Shown here in pieces: positions 20,446 through 29,992 of a DNA stretch of 64,000 nucleotides. The first letter of the stretch is position 1, and the number at the start of each line of letters is the position of its first letter. The translations under genes and the position numbers were made by a program. The notes below the pieces were generated by a model. It searched no databases. It was not told the DNA's origin and saw only the letters and a program-made list of their open reading frames with translations. The stretch comes from Tethya wilhelma (Eukaryota; Porifera; Demospongiae; Tethyida; Tethyidae): positions 941,072 through 1,005,071 of the forward strand of contig CAXIPT010000007.1 of assembly GCA_964030475.1 (NCBI GenBank), read 5' to 3'.

Positions 20446-23036
20446 GCACCCAGTGATCCCTTCAACTNTACACAGACAATTTTGACGAACGTATCGTCCG
20501 TCATCAAGTCAAGTACCTCGGCCTAATGGAGAACCTCCGCGTGAGAAGAGCAGGGTTCTGCTACCGTCGACAGTTCCAGGTCTTCTTGAATCGCTACAAG
20601 TGCCTGTGTCCGTCCACGTGGCCCCACTGGGAGGGGGAGGTCGGGGAGGGGGTCAACACCCTCTGTAAGCACCTGGGCTATACCGACGAACAGTACAAGA
20701 TTGGAAAGTAAGATTGTGTGTGTGTCACACAGTTTTGCTTGTAATTTTTTTGGCTACATAGTCTAACTTCCTTCCTTTAGTGTTACAGGCTAGCTGCAAT
20801 TGACTAGGGTACAAAGGTTGATTTTTTTTACAGAACATACTGAATCTCCTGAGGTGTTCACTCTTTGACCTTTGACCTATCTTGTACTGTTTCTTACACA
20901 GGACGAAGCTGTTCATCCGTTTCCCAGAGACCCTGTTCAACACGGAAGATCTCTTCCAACAGAAGAAGCACGAGCTAGGTAAGTACTCCACACTACACAC
21001 AAAGAAAAAATTCCCAAACTTTTGTGTTTTACTTTCCTTCTTCACCGTCAATGGTGTCCAGTGACCAAGATTGCTGCCATCTGGAAGATGTACATTGCCC
21101 GTAAGAAGTACCGCCAGTTGCGGTGGGCTGCCGTTGTCTTTGCCGCCCACTGGAAGAGACTCACCATACAGCGCTACGTGAAGCGTTACCGTGCCGCCGT
21201 CGCCATAGTGAGACGATTCATCATCGGGTTCATGAACAGACACAAGCCAAAGTGTGATGAGAACATCTACGTGAGTTGAAGTCTTTAAGAATCATTAGAA
21301 CCAATATTTGAGTTAGACTAGGATTAATACAAATTTAGTTATAGTCATTGCAAAACCTAAGTAGCTGCAAGTCATTTACTCATAAATAGCATTGTTAATA
21401 TTCCCCAGGCCTTTCTGTAATCAATTAGCTAGCTTCAAAAGAGTATCTAATAAAAACAGCATTGGGGGAACAAAGTTAAGGCCTATCGGGTCTATCATGC
21501 TTGAAATGATTTATTTGTGAGTGAAAAGACTATACCAGGAGGAAAGGGATGTCTCCAGTTGTATTATTTACTCTTTATCTGTTCCGGCAATTGCAGTTCC
21601 TTGACTTTGTGAGAGTGAACTACGTGGTGAAGTTGTCCCAGAGCCTTCCCAAGCGGCTGGTTGGTTTTGACTCTCAATGGCTGCCTCCTCCCAAGCCCCT
21701 TCAAGAGACGTCAGACATCCTCAAGGAAATGTGTCGGATGAACAAAGCAAGAAAGTTCATGTTGAAGCTTACCCCTGAGGACGTATCCCAGGTGGGCTCT
21801 ATTTAGAGTGGTTATAATTCATATCAGTGTGTAAATTTTGCAGAAACGTTTGTGTATACATGCACTAGATTGTAGATGTGGTACTTAAAAATTATGACTA
21901 CTCCATGTATAGCGGGAAAGTTTTGTGGGGTTTAACTTCCACGGTTTTCACGGATCATGATCCATCCGTGAAAGTTTTTATCTGCGAAATTTTCCGTAAT
22001 GTATTATACGTATGGGATCGCGCACAGCTCATCGGCAAAAGTTACACCGCAAAAATGTTCATCCGCGAAAGTTTGACACCACGAAACTTTCCCACTATAC
22101 GGTATAGTTTAGATGCATTTTCCAAATAGATTTGTGTAAGAATTGAAGTTTTTCTGTGTGCTAGAGTTATCAATGTTGGTTTGTGTTTCTCCTTAGTTCA
22201 AAATGAAGTTGTCCGCTAGTGAACTGTTCAAGGACAAGAAGATGGCCTATCCAGTCAGCGTACCCAAACCATATCTCAGCACTCATCTATGTAAGTTAGT
22301 GAATGAGAGTATTGATATCTTTGATAATTTTGTGTGTGTGTCTTTCTCCTTCTTGTCCCTGACAGCAAGAGAAGACATGAGGATGAAGGAGACTCTGTTT
22401 GATCCAAAAGTTCCTGATGCAGGAACACACAAAGTATGTATATAAAGCTGTGTATTGTGTTACTAGCAGTGAAAAATGTTGTATACTAATACTTTTGGCT
22501 GAGTTAATTTTCACGATTTTCGTATATGCTTTGAAAATTCTGGAATTTTGATTTTGTTGTGTTTTTATTTGTTTCCAGTTCTCCTTCCGCTGTGTCAAGT
22601 TCGACAGACATGGCTACAAGGCTAGGCACAGAGTCTTCATCGTCACTGATAAGGGATGCTTTCTCCTCGATGCCTCGAACTTCAAACTGAAGGAGCAGTT
22701 CACATTTCAGGAGGTGCAGGCAATCAAAGTCAGCCACTTGACGGACGGCATTGTGGTCATCCAGCTGCCAAATGAGGGCCCTAATGGGAGGGGCGACCTC
22801 ATTTTGGAGACGGATCATGTGATCGAGTTTGTTATCAAGTTGGCACTCTTTTCGGAGAAGTTGGAAAAAGTTGAAATCAACTCATCCAATTCGTAAGTCT
22901 ATTGTAAGCAGTCTATGTACTTATACATGTACTCACATATTATTTCCCCATGTACCCATTCATCCACATGTGCATTAATTAGAATGGTCCATTACATGGC
23001 AAAAGGAAAACAAGGGACCATCACATTTCAACAAGG
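18534..23036 (+). CDS. Class I myosin (Myo1c/1h-like), motor core missing
   Basis: Exon 1 (18534-18689) encodes the N-terminus typical of Myo1c/h ([18 protein letters not shown]). The next recognised exon starts at 20469, right after an N at 20468, at the converter end of the motor ([20 protein letters not shown]). Later exons: 20902-20978, 21062-21270, 21597-21791, 22197-22290, 22366-22433, 22579-22892 and 22983-23036. They encode IQ motif(s) ([19 protein letters not shown]) and a TH1 lipid-binding tail ([32 protein letters not shown]). The P-loop, switch I and switch II exons are not present between 18690 and 20467, so about 600 residues are lost at the join. The last short exon is missing at the N run 23158-23218. 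Such myosins tether membranes to actin. Confidence 0.88.
18690..20370. other. Myosin intron/missing-exon region
   Basis: About 1.7 kb without any recognisable exon on either strand. It should hold or lead to the motor-domain exons but does not. No element with clear ends was found. Confidence 0.5.
20371..20468. repeat. CT microsatellite followed by a single-N join
   Basis: CT run to about 20443, then AGCACCCAGTGATCCCTTCAACT and an N at 20468, immediately followed by mid-exon myosin sequence. The join falls inside a coding exon. Confidence 0.9.
21905..22105. mobile_element. MITE with GTATAGCGGGAAAGTTT ends in a myosin intron
   Basis: The left end TGTATAGCGGGAAAGTTTTG is mirrored by the right end ACGAAACTTTCCCACTATAC. 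Inner arms contain TCCGTGAAAGTTTTTATC and ATCCGCGAAAGTTTGACA. About 200 bp, non-coding. A close relative lies at 50503-50706. Confidence 0.8.
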
Positions 23037-23113
23037 GTGAGTGGTATAGTCACATGACATCATGTGAGCTAGACGAATTTTTGTTCGATTGTTTCATGAT
23101 GATAATTATGTTT

Positions 23114-23117
<4 letters not shown>

Positions 23118-23157
<40 letters not shown>

Positions 23158-23218
23158 NNNNNNNNNNNNNNNNNNNNNNNNNNNNNNNNNNNNNNNNNNN
23201 NNNNNNNNNNNNNNNNNN
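23118..23218. repeat. GT microsatellite followed by a 61-base N gap
   Basis: GT run to 23157, then Ns 23158-23218. Sequence after the gap is repeat DNA, not myosin. Confidence 0.95.
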
Positions 23219-23226
23219 ATAGTGCT

Positions 23227-23707
23227 GCTACTCAAGCTTTTTGTAAAGACTAACCATGCAGTCTCTAATATTTTCCACACTGTAGTGTTGAAAAAAGTGA
23301 ATGAACAAGTAGTAAAAATTTCAAAAAAATAAGTAGTGTAGGAATGGGCAGTGCGGTAAAAAGTATTGGAACAAGGCATGTCTCAATTTCGGCACATGAC
23401 TACTTCATTTTTTATACCCAACTCTTGGCTAACAGTCCAGTTTGAGTTACCTGTCTGTTATAGTTTGCTCCACTGCTTAGCCTACTGATTAGTAGGAATT
23501 TGAACCAATACAATAATAAGCTACCACACTATTGTACAGATCGTTGCATTTACGACACTTAGCAGGATCCTAAGGAAGGATCAACTGACAAGAATAAAAA
23601 TGAAGTAGTCATGTGCCGAAATTGAGACATGCCTTGTTCCAATACTTTTTACCGCACTGCCCATTCCTACACTACTTATTTTTTTGAAATTTTTACTACT
23701 TGTAGTT
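23227..23707. mobile_element. Long inverted-repeat element
   Basis: About 105 bp near 23303-23410 (GTAGGAATGGGCAGTGCGGT, AAAGTATTGGAACAAGGC) return as the reverse complement at 23592-23705. A second copy lies at 37267-37530. CAGTGCGGTAAAAAGTATTG resembles Tc1/mariner termini. No transposase frame remains. Confidence 0.75.
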
Positions 23708-23712
23708 AGATC

Positions 23713-24460
23713 TTCAACCCTTGAACCAACCGTGCCTCCTCTGCTGTTTGAAGCTAGCCTCATTCCCAGTCTGTAGTCCTCTTACACTCACAGTAAGGAA
23801 GAGGAGTGTATTAAGGTCAAAGGGGAGGCATGGTTTGAACCACTGAAGTATCACCATATGATACGAGGTTGCAACTACACATATCAATTCTGTGCCTTCA
23901 TATGGTAGAACCAACAGAAACTCTCAATGATTGTAGTGAATGGCTGACAGAATGTTCTCGTATTGAGCAATGGTCTGTCTGCGAGGTGCATGTTCTCTCT
24001 TTGCCGGTTCCTTGTTGTTCCTTGCTGTTCCTGACATGTGTGAGGTGAAACTAGTGTGTGTGTAGTATACATGGAAATCGTTTTAGAGACTGGGCATTAG
24101 GGAACATACTAGCTACAATGTTTGTGATTGTGTGTGTGTGTTTTTGGAAATGGATATTTTGTGTATATTTAAAGTTTTGTGTATATACACTGTTAAATTT
24201 TGGTGTGTTAAAAAACCAAGTGTGTAGTTTTTGGTGACACTTTCCACGTGGAAGTAACACACTAAAGTGAAGTGTGTATTTTCGTTGGGGACAGTTTACA
24301 TGTGGTAGTAGCTAGCATACTTTGTTTAAAGTGTGTACTTTTACTTTCATTTTTACACACCAAAATTTAACAGTGTAGCATAGCACACACACATTGTTGA
24401 TTGCTACTGGCAACAACAGTATAAGCACATGTTACTTATTATTGTTATTGTTTTGTACAA
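23713..24460. repeat. Segmental copy of the SLC12A9 exon 1/intron 1 region
   Basis: From about 23743 the sequence follows 51880-52385 nearly base for base (TTTGAAGCTAGCCT, TTCATATGGTAGAACCAACA, GAGACTGGGCATTAGGGAAC, CTACTGGCAACAACAGTATA). Just before it, 23718-23745 is the reverse complement of part of SLC12A9 exon 1 (CCAACCGTGCCTCCTCTGCT). A MITE (24185-24378) is present here and absent from the other copy. Confidence 0.85.
24185..24378. mobile_element. MITE with TA target-site duplication and a sequenced empty site
   Basis: Ends ACACTGTTAAATTTTGGTGT and ACACCAAAATTTAACAGTGT are inverted repeats, flanked by TA. The homologous site near 52309 reads GTTTTGTGTAGCATAGC without the insert. About 190 bp, non-coding. 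Confidence 0.9.
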
Positions 24461-24608
24461 TATAAAATGAAACAGCTACATGTAGTGTGATAATAATTTG
24501 GAGTTAATAAGGTAGTGAATGCTCATATGAATATAGTGGTACGGAAGAAAAAATTATAATATACATTTTGAGGTATAATACCTGTAAACAAACAAATAAT
24601 ATTGCAAG

Positions 24609-26668
24609 TTAATCAAACTTGCTTCCTGTGTCCTTATTTGAGTGCTTGCTGGAAGTTTCTCGTCTTTTCCTAGCTCTCTTTGGGAGGACATAGTCAGTGA
24701 TCTTCTTAAAGACCGGCCTATCAAACAGCTTCTGATTGTGACTGGCAGCTCTCAATACATGTGCTCTGGTTTCCTGCACGCAGGGAAAGAAAAGAAATCT
24801 CAGTTAATAATAAAAGACTGTGCACAGATGAGAAGTGGCCACAAAGAAAAATCAGTGTACCTCAGACTGTGGAAGTCCTACTCTGGGCACTTCTGTCTCC
24901 ATTGACATGATGTGTGCTGTCAGCAGGTCAATCACCTCGGTGTGATTGTATGTCTTAGCAGTGTCCAGGGGGGTTATACCATTCTGGGTGCATCATGGGG
25001 ATCGACAATAATATTATTATTAAGGTGGGTTTACAATATCCGTGCTGCGTAGCGTAATTAGTACTTTCACATTTGGCAACGCAATGTAATGCAACGAATT
25101 GACGCAGATTTAGACAAATTGTCCAAATTTACGTTTGATACAGTGCGTTCCTGTGTATCTGTGCGCGAATAATTTTTACGTGACGCAACAGGAAATATTG
25201 TGAACCGACCTTAATAGGTAGCTATTGCTATGTTTTGAACAGTATAAAGTACCTTATCTTTGAAGTCCACTATAGCTCCATGTTCCACCAATAAAGTGAC
25301 AAGTTCCATGTTGCCATCTTTAGAGGCAAAGAAGAGTGGTGTCCAGTTGGTTTCCTATGGCAACAGAATATTTATTAAATGAACATGATTGTGTACATAA
25401 TATATATAGCTTTAGCGTATTAGTACTCGCAGTTATATTGTACATTCTCAGCAATGTTGGGGTCAGCACCAGCTTTCAGAAGAGTCCTCACTGATTCAAC
25501 ATGTCTTTTTTTCACTGCTAATGCCAGAGCTGTGAAGCCATTCTGTAGAATAGATTATAAGAATTCATCATTTAAATCAAATTCATACATGTACTCTCTA
25601 TCAGCACCTCTTCCCTTGCATTCACGTCAGTCTTGTGTTCAGTTAGTACCAGTTGTTTCACAATTTCAGTTCTTCCATTTACACTGGCTAACATTAGTGC
25701 TGTCCAACCATCCTACAGAGACATATACATAAAATTAAATTTAGAAAAATCTTTTTCTTATATAAATCTCACCTTTGCCCTTGCATTCACATTGGCATTG
25801 TGTTTCAGCAGTAGTTCTACAGCATCAATTCTTCCCTCCATACTGGCCCACATCAGTGCTGTCCCATCATTCTGAAGTATTAGAGAAGACACTCATATTT
25901 TTTCATTGTACACTGATTATTATTGCTACACACTGATGGATGTTAAATGCACACACACAAACAGAAATCTACTCGTTCACTCCTTGTCAATCATCATGCA
26001 TACCTCTGTCCTTGCATTCACATCAGCATTATATTGTAATAGTAGTTTCACAGCATAAGTGCTTCCAGCATGACTCGCCAGCATTAGTGCTGTCACACCT
26101 TTCTGAAATATTATGGAGAACACAAGCGATAAGATGTCATGCATGAATAACACGTGAGGTATCTTTCACCTGATTGTTTTGTGCCATACATGGTAATTAT
26201 TAGTTATGGGTTAATACTATTTCTCCTGATGGTTATGGTTTTACCTAATAATAATTAATATATAGCTATTAATTATGTGATATCTCACTTCTGCTCTTGC
26301 ATTCACATCAGCATTGTGTATCAGTAGAAGTTTTACAGCATTGGTTCTTCCTTCCATACTGGCCCACATCAATGCTGTCCCGCCATTCTGAAGTGTTAAG
26401 ACAGTTAAATTTTTTTAAAAATGCTAAGAGATAATATTGACACTGTGGGTGATTAGAGTGATGACATTAAAAAACTATCTCTTATCATTTCACCTCATCT
26501 CTTGCATTCACATCAGCATTGTGCTGTAGCAGTAATTCCACAACATCAGTTCTACCCTCTTGACTGGCCACCATCAGTGCTGTCCAACCATTCTACAAAA
26601 ATTTTATTTAAACATGCATGTACACTGAACACACTCTTGCCTGATATACAAATGTTGATCGGTCAATT

Positions 26669-26709
<41 letters not shown>

Positions 26710-28697
26710 CACAGGCATCAATTTCATACACACATGCAGACTAACACACACACTAACACAAACACACACACACGTACATGTACATATATACTGACAACAA
26801 CCTTTTTGCTTTCATTGACATCAATCACTGGGTAATGAAGAAGCACTTGAACAACATGAAGAGCAAAGCTTGCATTTCTCACAGCTGCTATTAGTGGTGT
26901 ATCATCATACTGTATAGAGGATCGCAGGATATAACTATATTTTTGATGAAATAAACATTCATTAAAAACTATTACCTGCGAAAAATCAAAATCTGTAAGT
27001 TTCTCCAGTAGCTCTAAAACTTTGTTCAAGTTTCCCTCATTACAAGCTTCCAGCAAAGCAAACTACAGGGAGTGACAATGCATGATTGTAATGAGTCGAA
27101 AGCTCTGAGCACATTGACATTGTTACACCTTAGAATCTTCAATATCTGAATCAAATTCTGTCACTTCAAAGGGGTACAGGTATTCATCATCTATCATGAC
27201 TTCAATGATCTGGTGAGTGTGATAGAAAGCTTCAGTTTCACCTCCAGTACAATTTACACGGATCTGCATGGCAAAGAGGTGAGGGATGAGCCAACTGATG
27301 ATCAGTGAGCCTTCCAGGATGTGGTCCAGTAGTGCTACAAGAGATGGCAGCCCAAAGAACTTGGAGATGTCACGCCAGAGATCATCAACGTACTGGAGTG
27401 TTTCATCAGTAACCCGTCGACCAATTTTGAGGGTCAGCTTTTGGTAGTGCTCACTGCTGTACCTTGCAGGACTGGAAGCCAATGGCTCATCAGGATCCAC
27501 AAGCATGTCTTTCTCATTCTGGCACAGATCAATGTAGTCAGCAAGCTTGGTGGTTGCGTAGAAATGAGATAGTTTACTCTCGTAGCTCTCAATCAGTGGC
27601 TTTGTGTCTTCTTCAGCAAACTGTTCGGCTATGCTTTTGAGAGGTCTGTATTCTATGTAACTCCAGAGGCGGTTTCTAGTGATGGCTTTAAACACTGCAG
27701 AGACATCTGTAGCATCTTGTACACATTCAGGTGGGACTAGTCCTGCCACAAACTCTATAAACTCATCCATATCAATGTCCATGTTCTTTAGTATACGCAG
27801 AACTTGGAGCTTGAGGTTGCTAAATGCTTTCTTTATTCTTGCCATGTTTTCTTTGCACAATTCCTTTTTTTCTTCTACAAAGCCTATGCATACAAACCAA
27901 TTTACAATATATATACCCTAAGGTATGTTAAAATCACTTATTGTTAAGTAATTCATGCATGTATATCACAACCATTCACCAAAGCTTGCAGCTAAAACCA
28001 ACCCCGGATGATCATATCTACTCACTTTTCTTGGGAGGAACTTCATGATTTCCTCTAGAGCTGTGTTTTGTCGTGAGGTCCTCAGTTATTGATAATTCAG
28101 CAAATTCAGTTGAAACAGAAACAGTACCTGTTGTGGAGGGACTCACTGAAAAACAATTATTATTATTATTATTATTATTAATTTTGCTTTACAGCAATTA
28201 TTGTAAAGAGCATGATAAACACTAGTGACTCAACATACCTAGTATCGGATCCATTCCTAGCACCTTACAGACAGCCTCAGCATAGGTGGTCTTCTTTGCT
28301 CTGAGAAACACACCAATCAGGTTACGATAGGTTGCCTCCGAACCATTCTTCTCCTTCCAAATGTGGAGAGTCTGTCTTCTGTTCAGTGTAACGTGGTTGC
28401 ATTATTAAAGGAGCATGATTTTACATAATTTCTTTCAATCAATCACTATTCAACTTACGCTTGTAGGTTGAGGTTGTCAGGGTGCTTGGTTTTGATGGCT
28501 GACACATCAACTATACTCAATCCCAACGCCTCAGATACACGTCCTTCCCATTGATCTATGGCATCAGCTATAGCTCCCAAGTGAGTGGGAACACCATCGT
28601 GTTCAAAGTCAACCTGCTGGTCTAGTTTCCAGCGGTTCTGTTCACGCACTCGTTCACAGTAGGATTCAAGACTACAAGGTGTCTGACTTGCTTCCAT
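24609..28697 (-). CDS. Death-X-ankyrin protein, gene A (complete)
   Basis: Fifteen exons: 28697..28459, 28378..28239, 28145..28026, 27883..27129, 27062..26976, 26909..26802, 26592..26494, 26387..26289, 26102..26004, 25871..25773, 25712..25608, 25542..25444, 25354..25253, 24983..24861 and 24773..24609. Together they give 2439 nt, an open 812-residue protein. Residues ~1-125 form a Death domain (LGAIADAIDQWEGRVSEALGL, then LHIWKEKNGSEATYRNLIGV). A Ser/Thr linker follows, then an unassigned ~245-residue mostly helical region, then about ten ankyrin repeats (GWTALMVASQEGRTDVVELL), then a basic C-terminus (KKITDYVLPKRARKRRE) that may be a nuclear signal. Repeat exons 7-10 are exactly 99 nt and phase 0. 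Death domains recruit partners in apoptosis and innate immunity; the target is unknown. Confidence 0.88.
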
Positions 28698-28699
28698 GT

Positions 28700-28913
28700 T
28701 TATGAAAACTTGCAGTGAGGGTATGCCCCATTAATCAGGCAGCCCCGCCCCTTCTTATTCAATTAAGTTTTGTATAGCTTTCAAGTTTTGAGCAAAAGAG
28801 ACACACAAATCAAAATGAGCTGCATGTGTGAAGTCAGCTAAACTATAGCTATATAGTCTACTGATATAATAGCTAAATTACTTGCAATAATTATGGTGCC
28901 TTGTCAAATTAGA
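28700..28913. promoter_or_regulatory. Upstream region of Death gene A
   Basis: About 200 bp of AT-rich DNA between the gene A start and a decayed relative. No motif is clear enough to name. Confidence 0.3.
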
Positions 28914-29740
28914 ATGAATTTGTGTTCTTCTTTGAATGCTTGCTGGCAGATTCTCGTCTTTTCCTAGCTCTCTCTGGGAGGAGGATGCCAGTGATCCTCT
29001 TAAAGGGTGGCTTATCCAACAGTTTCTGATCATGACTAGTGGCAGCTCTTAACACTTGAATTGAATTGAATTGAACTTATTTCATCCACAGTGGAAAGGG
29101 TGTACAGAAGGCTGTGCAGCCTATGGTGTGTACTCCCCTACTAATAATAACTTGAGTTCTGGTTTCCTAGGTTCAAGTTAAAGAGGAATGTACTTGATTT
29201 TCTGTAGTGCTGTGATTTGTTGTGAGGTCATCAGTAACAGAAACAACCACTGTTAAAATTTATGGAATATAGAATCTAGTGGTCATCATGATAAGCATGC
29301 AGCATGTATAATATAATTATTTGAATTTTGGATCCATTCCACCTTACAGTTTCAGCATAGCTAGTTTTTTCTGCCTTACACCAATCAGGCCCTTACGATA
29401 GGTTCTTTCGGTCAATCATTCATTAAACTTATGCTTGTAATTATAAGTTGAGGTCGTCGGAATGTTTGGTTTTAATAGCTGTACAGTACTCAGTCCCAGG
29501 GCCTCAGATACACGTCCTCAGTTTCCATCTAGGCTACTGATGATCTATCGCATCAGCAATGGCGCCCATGCAAGTGAGTGGGAACACCAATTGTGTTCAA
29601 AGTCAACCTGCTTGTCTGCTTTCCAGCGGTTCTAGCTGTAACATGTTCATGCAGGAACCTATTCACAGTAGGATTGAAGGAGAGCTGATGAAACTGCCTG
29701 TCACACAGTGCCTGATTCACGTCAATTTTTCAGCGTCACA
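28914..29740 (-). pseudogene. Decayed Death-X-ankyrin gene copy
   Basis: Fragments of the family exons lie in the family order. 28930-29060 matches the C-terminal exon (TTGCTGGCAGATTCTCGTCT, TAGCTCTCTCTGGGAGGA). About 29190-29235 matches the linker exon, 29330-29410 the second Death exon and 29430-29700 the first Death exon, with small indels and stops throughout. The big helical exon and all ankyrin exons are gone. A stretch starting TTGAATTGAATTGAATTGAA (29058-29150) interrupts it and may be the tail of a retroelement. Confidence 0.8.
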
Positions 29741-29992
29741 GAAGGTACGCCCCATCAATCGTAATCAGCAGCCCTGCCCCTTTCTGTTGACTGGATATTC
29801 ATGCTCGTTTGTTTTTGTCAAATATTAATAATTCAGTATTAATTAGGAACTATCTAGTGCATGAATGCAGATAAAGTAACAAACATGATAAAAAATTTCA
29901 AGGTACAGACAAGCATTAATATTTCATTATTGACAATCCTCTAATTATTAGCAAAATTACGAAAAACATACTGTACTTCTTGTGTCACGGTC

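Noticed and set aside
20725..21243. 172-codon minus-strand frame over myosin exons
   Set aside because: It is the antisense shadow of conserved myosin coding exons.
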